Positions 21,692 to 33,165 of a DNA stretch of 64,000 nt are shown piece by piece. The DNA comes from Eurosta solidaginis (lineage: Eukaryota > Arthropoda > Insecta > Diptera > Tephritidae): contig NC_090319.1 of assembly GCF_040869045.1 (NCBI RefSeq), positions 242,723,832 through 242,787,831 of the forward strand. Direction: 5' to 3'. The number at the start of each line of letters is the position of its first letter. The first letter of the stretch is position 1. A model generated the notes under the pieces. That model saw only the letters and a program-made list of their open reading frames with translations. It was not told where the DNA came from and did not search any database. Position numbers and translations under genes: made by a program.

Positions 21692-23622
21692 CTCGATCCC
21701 GGCGACCCCCAAATAAAGGATATAAACCAACGCATCAGATGCATTCTACGGTCGACAAAGACAGACGGAGGGCCAACAGACACGCACATAAGCATAAATT
21801 CAGCACGTCTCCGATTACCATCACCGGCAAAGGGGTTGAGGATGCCATCGGTCATTCTAAACCATCCGAAGCAGTGGGCCCAGACGGCATAGCCATGCCG
21901 ATGCTTAAAAGCCTAAGGAAAGAGGGTTTCAAATTTTTAGCACATGCCTTCAACCTGTCTCTTTCCACCTTTATTATTCCCGAAAAATGGCCAAGGAGAG
22001 TCATATCGCCCGATATCTCTCCTATCACCAGTAGCCAAGACGCTTGAAGCCATTTTGCTCCCCTACTTCAAAGCAAATTTGCAGCTAGCCTGTCATCAGC
22101 ATGGCTTTAGGAAACTCCATAGCACCACCACCGCGGTAAATGCCATTAGCACCCAGATAAATTGTGGTTTAAATCAGAAGCCCCGCCATAGAACAGTACT
22201 CGTTGCGCTAGACCTATCAAAAGGTTTTGATACGGTCAACCATGGCACATTACTGCAAGACTTGGAAGGGTCTACCCTTCCCCCATGTCTTAAAAGGTAG
22301 ACCGCAAATTATCTGGGTGGTCGGCAGGTATCGGTGCAATTCAGAAACGAAACATCAAAGCCAAGAAGAATTAAACAAGGGGTGCCACAGGGTGGTGCCC
22401 TATCCCCATTTTTGTTTAATTTCTACATATCAAAACTACCTTCGCCACCGGAAGGAGTTACTATCGTTTCTTACGCCGATGACTGCACAGTAACGGCCAC
22501 AGGCTCGGCCCCACAGATCGATGAGCTTTGCAACAGAATAAACGGCTAACTCCCTGATCTCTGCAGTTTTTTCGCCTCGCGGAACCTGGCATTATCACCG
22601 ACTAAATCATCCGCGACCTTATTTACAACTTGGACGTCCCAAGTGTCGACCAATTTGAACATCCACTTCGATGGCACTACGCTACCGAATGTCCCATACC
22701 CAAAAATCTTGGGTGTGACGTTTGATCAGGATCTACATTTTGGTGAGCATGCAGCCGCAATTGTACCGAAAATCCAGAGCCGTAATAAAATCCTAAAATC
22801 TCTTGCTGGCAGTACTTGGGGAAAAGATAAAGAAACGCTCATTACTACTTACAAAGCAATTAGTCAGCCGATTGCATGCTACGCGTCCCCTATATGGTCG
22901 CCAAGCCTTAAAACTACTCACTGAAAGAAGCTACAGGCCTGCCAAAATACTGCTCTCAGAATCGCAACGGGGTGTCTTCTTATGTCCCTAGAGCACGATC
23001 TACGTAATGAGGCGCGAATAATCCCCATCAGGGAGAGAAATGAGATGCTAACCAAACAGTTCCTGTTGAATACCCAGAAACCTGGGCATCTCAACAGGTA
23101 TCTGATTGATTAGCCAACACCGCGTAGGGGCTTAATAAGTCATCTCCGTAAGCATTATGAGGAAATACGGCAACTGAGAACTCAACCGTATGAAGAAAAA
23201 AATACAAGGAGGTCCTCAGTGAACTCCACAAACAGGCGTCGAACCTTTATGCCGGGAATTGTCGGGTGAATCCAGTACTCCAAGAACAGTACCCAAAACT
23301 TGCGGAAGAGGAACGCACACTACCTAGGGAAACACGAGTCACTCTAGCTCAACTTCGATCTGGATACTGTAACAGGTTAAACTCTTACCTATCCACAATC
23401 AACCCCGACATACAAAATGTATGCCCCGCTTGCAATGTGTCCCCACATGACACCAACCATCTCTTTAATTGTAATGTGGAACCAACGCCTCTAACATACC
23501 TCTCATTATGGTCCCTGTTGAAACAGCAAGTTTCCTTGGGCTCCCATTACAGGATATTGATGACAATTTGTGATCGGCCGCACCTATTGGATGGGGCGAA
23601 GCACTGCTACAACAACAACAAC
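21692..23622 (+). pseudogene. LINE reverse transcriptase and C-terminal region
   Basis: After a probable deletion near 21740, the fragment contains SEAVGPDGIAMPMLK, then a second deletion and frame change near 21990 removing part of the fingers. One frame then runs from 21990 to about 23110: GESYRPISLLSPVAKTLE, HQHGFRKLHSTTTA, LVALDLSKGFDTVNH, KQGVPQGGALSPFLF, and the catalytic SYADDC at about 22474. In-frame stops occur at 22298, 22547, 22922 and 23111; several look like TGG to TAG/TGA or GAG to TAG. 23266-23637 encodes the C-terminal region VCPACNVSPHDTNHLFNC, a CCHC-like cluster common at the end of such elements. Confidence 0.8.
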
Positions 23623-23634
23623 AAGGTAAAAACT

Positions 23635-24330
23635 TAATCTTTTGACGGTTCTGTTCCTTTCCAGGTCTTTAAGCTACAATTTGAGAAGACGTCAGCAGTG
23701 AACAACTAGAATGCGGATGATAAAGTTGCTGCACTCTTCGTGGCATTGAAAGGGTCTGCAGCTGAAATCTTACAGACTATTCTAGAGTACGGACGTTAAG
23801 GAAGCGAGCATAGGAAACAGATATATCAAATAGAATTGCAAAACCGTTACCAAAAAGCTAATGAGACTTTGCAAGAGTTCTCTTCGGATGTTGAAAGGTT
23901 GGCTCATTTACCAAATGCAGACGCACCCGTGGAATACACCGAGAGCGTAAAAATCCAGAGTTTTATAAATTGCATACGGGACGTGGAAACGAAGCGAGCT
24001 ACATACGCAAACCCAACGGTAACATTTGCTGAAACGGTATCTCATGCACTGACTCAGGAAACAGCGTCACTTTTTAGTAAGCCCGCATACAAAGCTCATC
24101 GCGTGGAAGTGAAAAGGTCGGAATGGGTAGACACAATTTTGGAAGCAACAATTTTGGAAGGAACGCAGCAGAAAAGCGATGGTGGCGTCAAATGCTTTAA
24201 GTGTGGAAAGCCAGGGCACATTGCACGTTATTGCAGTACCAACCCTAACAGTTCCAACAATGTGGATGGCCATAAACGCAGAGCTGAAGGAGATGAGCAA
24301 ATCTCCAAATCTACTCAATCGTTAAACTAA
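23635..24330 (+). pseudogene. gag: gag of the Ty3/gypsy-type element, C-terminal part
   Basis: Continues gag after the LINE insertion: VFKLQFEKTSAVNN, then FVALKGSAAEILQTI, typical of Ty3/gypsy gag. The open frame 23836-24330 holds YQKANETLQEFSSDVERLAH and a CCHC zinc knuckle CFKCGKPGHIARYC near residues 119-132, which would bind the genomic RNA. Stops at 23707-23709 and 23797-23799 break the join. A duplication of ATTTTGGAAG lies at 24136-24160. It ends in a TAA at 24330, followed by the protease region. Confidence 0.8.
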
Positions 24331-24370
24331 AGCGAGTCAGCCGCAAGTGGCTACAGCTGGCTACCGCAAT

Positions 24371-25060
24371 TGAATGCCCCATAATCTCTATCTCACAAAT
24401 TGGAAGAAGGTCAAGCAATCTTACTGTCGGAGGAGGACATGTGAATGGAAAGGAACGTTTACTGACTGTAGATACGGGTGCATCTCATTCCATCATTCGA
24501 TCATATTTAGTCAACTAGAAGATAAGACCATTTCTTGGAGCCGAATTACGTACAGCCACGGGAGAGGACACCCAGGTAATTGGAGAAGTAGCAATTGGGA
24601 GCGCCACGGTACTATACAATTTTATAGTGGCAGAGATTGTTGATGAAATCATAATTGGAGTGGCCTTCTTAATCGACCAAGGCATCAAGATCGATATGCA
24701 AAGCACGAAGATGCGATATAAGAACAAGGATGCGCCACTTCATTTCGGCTACGAGAGAGGCTACAGCAGTAAACGAGTGCTGGTGGAAGGGAGTCAGCAA
24801 ATACCACCAAAATCAGAAGGAGTCATCTAGGCAAAGGTTGATGGGGATTGTGGGACAAACAAATTGTGGGTTGTCGAAGCAGCAAAGAAATCAACACCGA
24901 ATGTACTTGTGGGAAAAGCCCTGGCTGTGACAAAACAGAATGGACGTATTCCGGTAAGAGTACTCAATGAGTTCAAGTAACCACTCAAACTGACCAAAGG
25001 ATCTATATTGGGCAGATGCCAAGAGGCTGAAGTAGTTACGAACTAGCAATACTGATCTTT
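24371..25060 (+). pseudogene. Retroelement aspartic protease region
   Basis: One frame from 24371 encodes ECPIISISQIG, then LLTVDTGASHSII (catalytic D-T-G at 24471-24479) and, past an in-frame TAG near 24512, FLGAELRTATGEDTQVIGEV and IIIGVAFLIDQGIKIDM, a normal retropepsin fold order. Further stops occur at about 24830 and 24977. This enzyme would cut the polyprotein. The reverse transcriptase that should follow is missing because the element is cut at about 25132 by the next repeat. Confidence 0.75.
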
Positions 25061-25132
25061 CAAATGACATCACGGCATGGACGGAGGGGCTAGAGAAAGA
25101 CTATCAGAGTAAGGCAAAACAACTACGTAAGT

Positions 25133-26986
25133 TTCTGGGCACTCATCTCCGACCGCTATTTAAAATGAACGAAATCGGACTATAACCACGCTCACTTTTT
25201 CAATATCGAAAATTTCGAAAAACAGAAAAAGTGCGATAATTCATTATCAAAGACGGCTAAAGCAATGAAACTTGGTAGGTGGGTTGACCTTATGACGCAA
25301 AATAGAAAATTAGTAAAATCTTGGACAATGGGCGTGGCACCGCCCACTTTTAAAATAAGGTAATTTAAAAGTTTTGCAAGCTGTAATTTGGCAGTCGTTG
25401 AAGATATCATGATGCAATTTGGCAGGAACGATACTCCTATTACTATATGTGTGCTAAATAAAAATTAGCAAAATCGGATGACGAACACACCCACTTTTTA
25501 AAAAAGTCAAATTTTAACAAAAATTGAATATCTTTACAGTATATAAGCAAATTATGTTAGCATTTAACTACAGTAATGGTGCAGAAAAATACAAAAATAA
25601 AAGAAAATTTCAAAATGGGCGTGGCCCCGCCCTTTTTCATTTAATTTGTCTAGAATACTTTTAATGCCATAAGTCGAACAAAAATTTACCAATCCCACTT
25701 TTTTGATATCGAAAATTACGAATAATGAAAAAATTGGCATAATTCTATACCGAATACGAAAAAAGGAATGAAACATGGTAACTGGATTGGTTTATTGACG
25801 CAAAATATAACTTTAGAAAAAAACTTTGTAAAATGAGTGTGACACCTACCATACTAAGTAGAAGAAAATGAAAAAGTTCTGCAGGGCGAAAAAAAAACCC
25901 TTGAAATCTTGGCAGGAATACTGTTCGTGGTATTACATACATAAATAAATTAGCGGTATCCAACAGATGAAGTTCTGGGTCACCCTGGTCCACATTTTGG
26001 TCGATATCTCGAAAACGCCTTCACATATACAACTACCACCACTCCCTTTTAAAACCCTCATTAATACCTTTAATTTGATACCCATATCGTACAAACAAAT
26101 TCTAGAGTCACCCCTGGTCCACCTTTATGGCGATATCTCGAAAAGGCGTCCACCTATAGAACTAAGGACCACTCCCTTTTAAAATACTCATTAACACCCT
26201 TCATTTGATACCCATATCGTACAGACAAATTCAAGAGTCGCCCCTGGCCCACCTTTATGGCGATATCTCGAAAAGGTGTCCACCTATAGAACTAAGGTCC
26301 ACTCCCTTTTAAAATACTCAGTAACACCTTTCATCTGATACCCATATCGTACAATCAAATTCTAGAGTCACCCCTGGTCCACCTTTATGGCGATATCTCG
26401 CAAAGGCGTCCACCTATAGAACTAAGGACCACTCCCTTTTAAAATACTCATTAACACCCTTCATTTGATACCCATATCGTACAGACAAATTCTAGAGTCG
26501 CCTCTGGCCCACCTTTATGGCGATATCTCAAAAAGGCGACCACCTATGCAACTACCATCACTCCCTTTTAAAACCCTCATTAATACCTTTAATTTCGTAC
26601 AAACACATTCTAGAGTCACCCCTGGTCCACCCTTTTGGCGATATCTCGTAAAGGCGTCCACCTATGGAACTGAGGATCACTCCCTTTTAAAATACTCATT
26701 AATACCTTTCATTGGATACCCATATCGTATAAGCAAATTCCAGAGTCTACCCTGATCAACCTTTATGGCGATATCCCTAAACGGCGTACACCTATAGAAC
26801 TATGGCCACCTCTCTCATAAAATACTCTTTAATGCCTTTCATTTGATACACTTGTTCTACAAACACATTCCAGGGTTACCCTCGGTTCATTTTCCTACAT
26901 GGTTATTTTCCCTTATGTTGTCACTATAGCTCTTAACTGAGTATGTAATGTTCGGTTACACCTGAACTTAACCTTCCTTACTTGTT
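25133..26986 (+). mobile_element. HINE-like element, left-truncated
   Basis: Starts inside the family at TTCTGGGCACTCATCTC, directly against the broken gypsy-type element. It contains the GGGCGTGGC-type modules, about seven tandem units (25975-26830) and the tail with CCTTCCTTACTTGTT. The GTCC microsatellite and left end are missing. Open frames here are translations of the minisatellite and have no meaning. Confidence 0.85.
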
Positions 26987-27137
26987 TTGTCTCAAAGCTG
27001 ACTATGTTACACTACACTAGGTTCCTACATGGTTACACTAGGTTCCTACATGGTGATTTTCCCTTATTTTGTCTCAAAAGCTCTCAGCTGAGTATGTAAT
27101 TCTCGGCTACACCCGAACTTAGCCTTCCTTACTTGTT
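26987..27137 (+). mobile_element. Second HINE-like tail directly downstream
   Basis: After a short stretch with a duplicated CACTAGGTTCCTACATGGT, the tail appears again: GTGATTTTCCCTTATTTTG, CTCAGCTGAGTATGTAAT, GCTACACCCGAACTTAGCC, TTCCTTACTTGTT. So two family 3' ends sit in tandem, about 150 bp apart. Confidence 0.8.
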
Positions 27138-28061
27138 TTATTTTATATTTATCTTAAAAATCGTTTAGGTATGTACAACTGTTCACTATATATTTCTTAT
27201 CTTATACAGCCGATTATTTGGAGATAACGAATGGGATAAGATTATTGTCCAGCCCCATTCATGAAAGGTATGAAGTCATCGTCACAGCTGAAGACAGTCC
27301 CGCCCTTACTTGCTTTGTATTATGTTGCATACATAGGTTCTTTACATACTTTTTTACAGTCAAAGTGTCGTACTACATGCGTCGCTAATCACATGTGATT
27401 AGCGTTATACTATGTACAAACACACACCAAATTGGCAATTTATACCACTTGGGTAATGCATTACGCAATTTATCATATATTAAATTGCCAATTTAAAAAA
27501 AAATTGCGTAATAAATTGTTTCAAACTGCAAATGCGAAGTTGTAAAGTGTGTTCATTGAGCCGATTTAAACGTCAGTTTTACGCATTGCTCAACTATATG
27601 GTTGGCTCATGTCATCAGCTGATTCTATTTTTTACATTTCACTGAATTAGGGATTGTCAAATGAAGACGGCAAACTCAAAAAGAAACCAAAACTTTGAGA
27701 ACCTTTTTATTACAGCCCACAAAAATTTCAAAGTTTTATGTTTTCATTCCATTCAATTCGTCTAATACCAACACCACTTTTTCACAGTCTGAGCAAAGGT
27801 ATGTTGTTGATGTAGAATGAGCCAACCAGCTATCAAATTTCTATTGTGCAAGCTAAATTGAGTTATATGGACACCTCTCAATTGAAATCGAAATTGCCTC
27901 AATTTAGTTTTCTGTTTGAAAATAGTATTACAAAAAAAATAATATTCTTATATCACTACATTTGACTAGTAAATTAATGACTAATACTCAATGTAAAATC
28001 TCAGAAACATTATAACTGCAAATTTTCTTGCACATATTGGGAGTTTCTTGTGTCTCTCATT
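27138..28061. other. No gene seen; one perfect short palindrome
   Basis: AT-rich. GCTAATCACATGTGATTAGC at 27384-27403 is a perfect 20-bp palindrome. 27440-27600 contains repeated ATTGCGTAAT/AATTGCCAATTT words that can pair, suggesting a decayed inverted repeat without clear ends. Confidence 0.4.
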
Positions 28062-28340
28062 CTAGAAAAGTTTTTTTCTACTTTTCATACTCGCAAAATC
28101 ATCGATTGTTTCTTAAAAATCAATTTTCCGAGCTCTTTCATTTTCAATAGAGAGGACTGCCAGTTCATTACCCATCGAACTTCGGAAATAATTTTTGATC
28201 AAGTTTAATTTTGAAAACGATCGTTCAGCGGTGGCAGTTGTTGCTGGGATGGTCAAGAACATTATGCAAGCAGTATAAACATCTGAAAACAGTTTATTAC
28301 AAATACATTGACTTTTTGGTTCATGTGAGCGTACGCTCAC
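28062..28340 (-). pseudogene. Second hAT transposase relic (ZMYM1-like), C-terminus
   Basis: Minus strand encodes FLTIPATTATAERSFSKLNL and IKNYFRSSMGNELAVLSIEN, then past a TAA at about 28113 ETIDDFASMKSRKK. This is the hAT dimerisation domain. Compared with the copy at 3001-3400 it lacks about five residues after RSSM (the PQQRL of that copy) and differs at many positions, so it is a different element of the same clade. The rest of the protein is missing; a hAT-like end lies at 28780-28857. Confidence 0.8.
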
Positions 28341-28779
28341 ATAAATTGTGCGCGTGTTACGAGTTGTCGGCCCCTGTACTTACTACTATGTTTTAATATA
28401 ATCTGCGCGCACGGTTCTCGAGTCTCGAGTCGTTCGTATATAAGTGGAATTTCATTGTGTCCATTTACATGACTATATATTAAAAGGCTGAAAGTCTTTC
28501 AATAATTAGATAATTTTCAGACACTAATAGTAGCCCATTCGGCACATTCGAAACGTTCATTTTCGGTCATCCACAGTTCAAAATCCAAGGTGAAGCCGAG
28601 AATTTTTAGTGGATGGTCTAAATCGAAGTTTAGTAGGTGTAGAATACGGTATTTTACTCAATTTCTATCATAGACGTCCATCCCGGTATCTGCTTTTGGA
28701 TTAGAATTTGAATAAAATAAATAAAAAATAAAAAATTTCCTATAATTTAGTGTATGCATTTTCCGGTGAAACTTTTGCG

Positions 28780-28857
28780 ACTCGGGCGTTTGGGGGCCCC
28801 TCAGAGCTGGGGGTCCTGGTGCACCGCACCGCTTGCACCAGTCTCGGTACGGCCCTG
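28780..28857 (-). mobile_element. Candidate terminal segment of the second hAT element
   Basis: Read on the minus strand it begins CAGGGCCGTACCGAGACTGG and continues GC-rich with GGGGCCCCCAAACGCCC. hAT ends commonly start CAGGG, and GC-rich ends of this style are known to me from ZMYM1-like hAT elements (memory, not searched). It is unusually GC-rich for this window and lies on the expected 5' side of the minus-strand transposase relic. The partner end was not found. Confidence 0.45.
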
Positions 28858-30702
28858 CAAACTTCATATCTGGGAAACATTGTTCCACCAAATAAATCAT
28901 GATATAACATGTCTTCATCTAATACGTTTACAGCTTTGAAAATAAGATTGAAAATTTTACTGATTAGCAGATACTAAAATGACTTTCAGTCACATTCTCT
29001 TAGTCTGGCCAAAAATGTTTTTTTTTCTCGGCACTGCCATTTTCTGACATCCGAAGCACATCATAAGAATGTGGCCTGCATTGATATTTATGCAAAAGTA
29101 CATTAGAAACCTAAAAAAATCGAATTTTACAAAAACGGTTCCATCGAAGATGCATGTTATTCCAACGACTTGCTCAGAAAATGCACCGATTTATGGTGTA
29201 TACATTCATTTTAATTTAAACGTATTATACATATTTAAAAAACTAAAACAAAATCAACAAATGAATTTCAAACACGAATAATAGATTTTTCCATAAACGG
29301 AGCAGTAAAAGAATTGTTTTTTTTTTTTTTGCAAATTGTACAGAAAATTTACAAGATTCAGGATGTGTTCAAGAAACTGGAAGTGAGTAGAACTCGCATT
29401 TAAAATTAAATCAGTTACACTGTGAAGAATTAATGACAAGCAAAATCTTTTAATTATGGTTTTAACCTAGGGTGATGTTCATTGCAAAATTTCGTCCAGA
29501 AGTTTTGACTTTGCTAATTCGCCTATACAATTACATATATGACTTTCCCGCATAACCGAAAAAACTTTTTTCGAGAAAAGCCGCCTTAAAGTTTTTTAAG
29601 TGTAGTTGCTCGTGCAGTTGTTTGGTTGAGAAATGTTGATTTTGCTGTGTAAATTTATGTTTTCTCGAAAGATTACCCTTTAGAGAATCGTATTGTATAC
29701 GATTTTTTCAAACAAATCAAAATTTTTAAGTTGGTTTGTTGCTGTTTTATGAGTACTCAAAAATCTCGGGACTCCGAAAATTAGCGCATCTAGTAGATAA
29801 TTATAAACATATGTAAATATATACATTTATGTGTATGCGTATTTCACCCGTTAAAAAATTTCGCTTTGTGCAATGCTTATTTGATCTCATAAAATCTATG
29901 TGAGGTCTGAAATTTGTAAAGAAATAATTTTATGCAATGTTTCTCACATCTCATCTTTCTAAACTTAACCAGTTAAGCATACCTATATAATTTTAGTTTG
30001 TGCGAGCTTCTCGCTAAATTTTTTAAATATGTCTACAAACTGGTTGGAACTATATGTAGGTTTATGGCCGTAGTGATTTGTTGAAAAACTTTTCAATTCG
30101 GAAATGCATGCATTCGGTCGTCGTGCCAACCATTGCTGATGGCCGAGCCCATTTTATTTGAAACTTGTTGAATTGTTTTCAATGTTTTACCACGGTATTT
30201 GAACCCATAACATTCAGTATGGTGGACATAAATGTATCATAAACACTATTCTTATGGCCGCATATTACAATATACTTTCTCATTCTCATAATCAGCCTTA
30301 GGGTGTCGGGCTTAACCTATAAGTATTAAATATTACTCACTTTATAATTACAAGTTTTCTCTGTCATGCAAGTTGCGCTGCATCCTTACATCATACAATT
30401 ACTTATAAGTTTTTCTGGTGGTTGCACTATCGTATGAGGAACAGTCAGAAAAAAATTGATATTTAGTGTTTGTGACAAAAAGTGATGGGGAAATTAATAG
30501 TATTGATTGCTCAATTGCAAATGTCGTATTAAATAAAATATAATCTAGTACAGGAATGCTCAAGGTGCGAACGCTCTGGGAAACCTACACTAAAAAAATT
30601 ATGGAAGAGAAATTTCATACGTATTTTCATAAGGTACTTTTTTGCAACACTCTCCATTTGTTTTCTTACACATTCATATTTTTGGAAAATGGACTACGAA
30701 AT
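28858..30702. other. No gene seen
   Basis: AT-rich sequence with poly-T at 29319-29331. Open frames (29069-29281, 29254-29439) have no domain and biased composition. Confidence 0.5.
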
Positions 30703-31255
30703 ACACTTACCTTTAATAATTGCTTTTATTTATACAATTTTTATTTGACGCGATATACCTCAGAGGAGAGATGGAACTTCTGTTCCGATTTACAGTATCT
30801 GCTCCAATTTTGCACCATAAAACTGGTGGGACCTACAGTTTTATGCTACCCCAAACGAAATCTGCAAGAGCAGATTAACTTTCGCTGAAAAGCTTTTCTT
30901 GGTATAAATATACTCCATTTAAAAAAAACTTTTCCTTACAAATTTTTATATTGATTGTTATGTGCTTCAGAACAGGAATATATTACCTTTAATATAGTAG
31001 AAATTCACTCTAGGTACTCGTTTGCCATAGCGGTCACCATATAAAGAAACACACTTACGTTTAATAATTGCTTTTATTTATATAATTTTTATTTGACGCG
31101 ATATACCTCAGAGGAGAGATGGAATTTCTGTTCCGATTTACAGTATCTGCTCCAATTTTGCACCATAAAATTGGTGGGACCTACAGTTTTATGCTACCCC
31201 AAACGATATCTGCAAAAGCAGATTAACCTTCGCTGAAAAGCTTTTCTTGGTATAA
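30703..31255. repeat. Direct duplication of about 208 bp, offset about 345 bp
   Basis: 30703-30910 and 31048-31255 are nearly identical (few differences): both contain TTTAATAATTGCTTTTATTT, GACGCGATATACCTCAGAGG, CAGTATCTGCTCC, GGTGGGACCTACAGTTTTAT and GCTGAAAAGCTTTTCTTGG. The right half of each copy aligns with the minus-strand SINE body (AATTGGTGGGACGGGATCT, CATCTGCAAGGCAGATGAG, GAGCTTTTCATGG), so the duplicated unit includes an old SINE. The 110-codon frame at 30556-30888 crosses the first copy and is not a gene. Confidence 0.85.
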
Positions 31256-32629
31256 ATATCACCAAATAAAGAGACCGCGAAGTTCGTACAAATGTAACTA
31301 GAAAACTTTTACCAGTAAATGCAAACATAAATCCGTCACAAGCAATTTTCAAATTCAAACTATGGTGACGGAGTTCAACACATTCGCAGTTAAAAATGAA
31401 ATAACTAAATAATGAAAAACACAAAGCTCCCCCAAACAGAACAAAACAATCATAGTACATACACAAGACAAAATCCACAAAACGATTCCGTTCTAATTTT
31501 ATGAGGTCATAAAAAGCAATCATTTTACCATTAAGATGTATAAGTGCTCAAAGTGGCTATATGAAAATAAAATTAAATGATAATAAAATCACAATGTGCA
31601 AAGAGCATTAAGACAGACAGAATAGATAGAGTAGAGATTTATCGAAATATTGTTCGACCGTGGCTTATTAAATATAAGTTGGTTGTGTCAGGTTTTTTAA
31701 AAAGATTTCACCGTATTAAATTGGATTATTATAGCATAATCTTTGTTCGCACCAGACAATTTGCTAGGCACTGCTTTAAATTAAAACAAAAAGAAAATGT
31801 ATAAACATGACTTAAGTTATAAATTTTTTTATAATCGTGCTTATGCCATCACAATATTTAAAGGAATACCCAAAAATCATTTTAAATTGATCGGGCTTTG
31901 TTATTTTATAGAAAGTTTTGATCAAATATAATAATCTTTTTCGCAACAATTTTATATTTTTGATGATATTAAGTGGAAAATATTGAAACAAACCCCTTGC
32001 CTATGTACACCAAAAACAAAGTAAGCACGGAAATTCAACGGATAATCATTTTTGCCAACAAGTAGCAATTTAGAGTATACAATTGGAAAGTAACGTAATC
32101 TCTCGGAAAACAAAAACAGGCAGTTACGAACTTTGTTTAACTCTGCCAAATTTCCTAGGCATTAAGGTCAAATTAAAGCAAACGAGAAGATATTTTCGTG
32201 GATGTAGCAATAAAGAATTTTTTACTAGATATATATATTTTTATTGTGCTGTTTTACATTTTCACCGACGGTATTTGAAACAAAAATTTCCAAAATCTAA
32301 AAATAGGACCTTGTATGCCCTTCTGGCTTTAAAACAAACTCAAAGTTTAAACATTTTGCTAAAAATAAAAAAAAATAATACATTTGTAAAAAGTACTGCA
32401 ACTCCTACATAGATTATTTTTCACAACATTTTGTTATATGTACATATATATGAAATGAAGCCTTGAAGCCTTGCCACCGTCCACTAGAATTTTTTTTAAA
32501 TGCAAGTGTAAATTTATCTGGTTTTAACATGAAACCCAGTTTTATGCACCCAGTTTTATGCACCCATTTTTACAGAGACTGGTATAATCTAAATTTTAAA
32601 CCAAATTTGTTTTGGTCATATAGGGAGTG
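31256..32629. other. No gene seen
   Basis: AT-rich sequence. The frames 31194-31523 (minus), 31577-31804 and 32083-32412 lack domains and look like chance frames in AT-rich DNA. Confidence 0.5.
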
Positions 32630-32716
32630 CCACGAAATCCCCAAAAAAAAATACCCAAACACATAATCCCCAAATTCAAAACCCCCAAAATCAAAATCCC
32701 CAAACACAAAATCCCA
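32630..32716 (-). repeat. CCCCAAAATCAAAA-type minisatellite
   Basis: About six degenerate units of 13-16 bp of the form CCCCAAAATCAAAAT or CCCCAAACACAAAAT. It is the reverse complement of the array at 33055-33165, about 340 bp away. Confidence 0.8.
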
Positions 32717-33054
32717 GTGCTATGATAAACATCATGACCGTGTAAAAAATAGCAATATCTCTTTCCTCTTTCATTCATATTTATGTATGTATAACTATAT
32801 ATTCACGTTTTGGCAATACATATTTTTACTTATCCATATATAGGACTGCTAGTCGCTCTAATTCGAACAAGCTAACACAAGCGTGTAGCCACGGTTATAC
32901 CACACACCCACACCCGGACTTGGCATGGCTTAACCCAGGGTTATTTTTAATAAGCGCGGCCGAAGGCCGCCTATGCAGAAAGTTGGTATGGATTATTAGC
33001 CTTTTTTGGTCGCGGCGATTTTGAACCTAATTTGAATTATTTTCACACATAAAA

Positions 33055-33165
33055 TGGGGATTTTATGTTGGGGATTATGAGTTTGGGGATTTTGTTTTTG
33101 GGGATTTCGATTTTGGGGATTTTGATTTTGGGATTTTGTTTTGGGGATTTTGATTTTGGGGATAA
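33055..33165 (+). repeat. GGGGATTTTGATTTT minisatellite
   Basis: About seven or eight units of 13-16 bp, GGGGATTTTGATTTT with variants (GGGGATTATGAGTTT, GGGGATTTTGTTTTT). Every unit but one has four G on the + strand. Opposite in orientation to 32630-32716, so the pair can fold back. Confidence 0.85.

Larger units (their letters stand above)
19856..23622 (+). mobile_element. Non-LTR retrotransposon inserted in gag, apparently full length
   Basis: 3,767 bp flanked by perfect 12-bp duplications AAGGTAAAAACT (19844-19855 and 23623-23634); removing the insert and one duplication rejoins gag. Order: short leader, PHD-like zinc domain, AP endonuclease, reverse transcriptase, C-terminal cysteine/histidine region, and a (CAA)n tail (CTACAACAACAACAAC). 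It belongs to the broad Jockey-type group by domain order and remembered resemblance; the clade is not firm. Many stops and at least two internal deletions. Confidence 0.85.

Noticed and set aside
8132..25132. One LTR element spanning from the solo LTR to the protease region
   Set aside because: The 8132 LTR has no primer-binding site or gag after it and lies inside the broken hAT gene; the 18654 LTR has its own primer site. They are separate insertions.
25967..26755. Open frames such as those starting MKFWVTLVHILVDISKTPS
   Set aside because: Read-through of minisatellite units near 130 bp; recurs at 43242 and 45803 with the repeat and shows no protein-like conservation.
31194..32412. Frames of about 109 codons on both strands
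   Set aside because: No domain, Phe/Tyr/Cys-rich composition typical of chance frames in AT-rich DNA.
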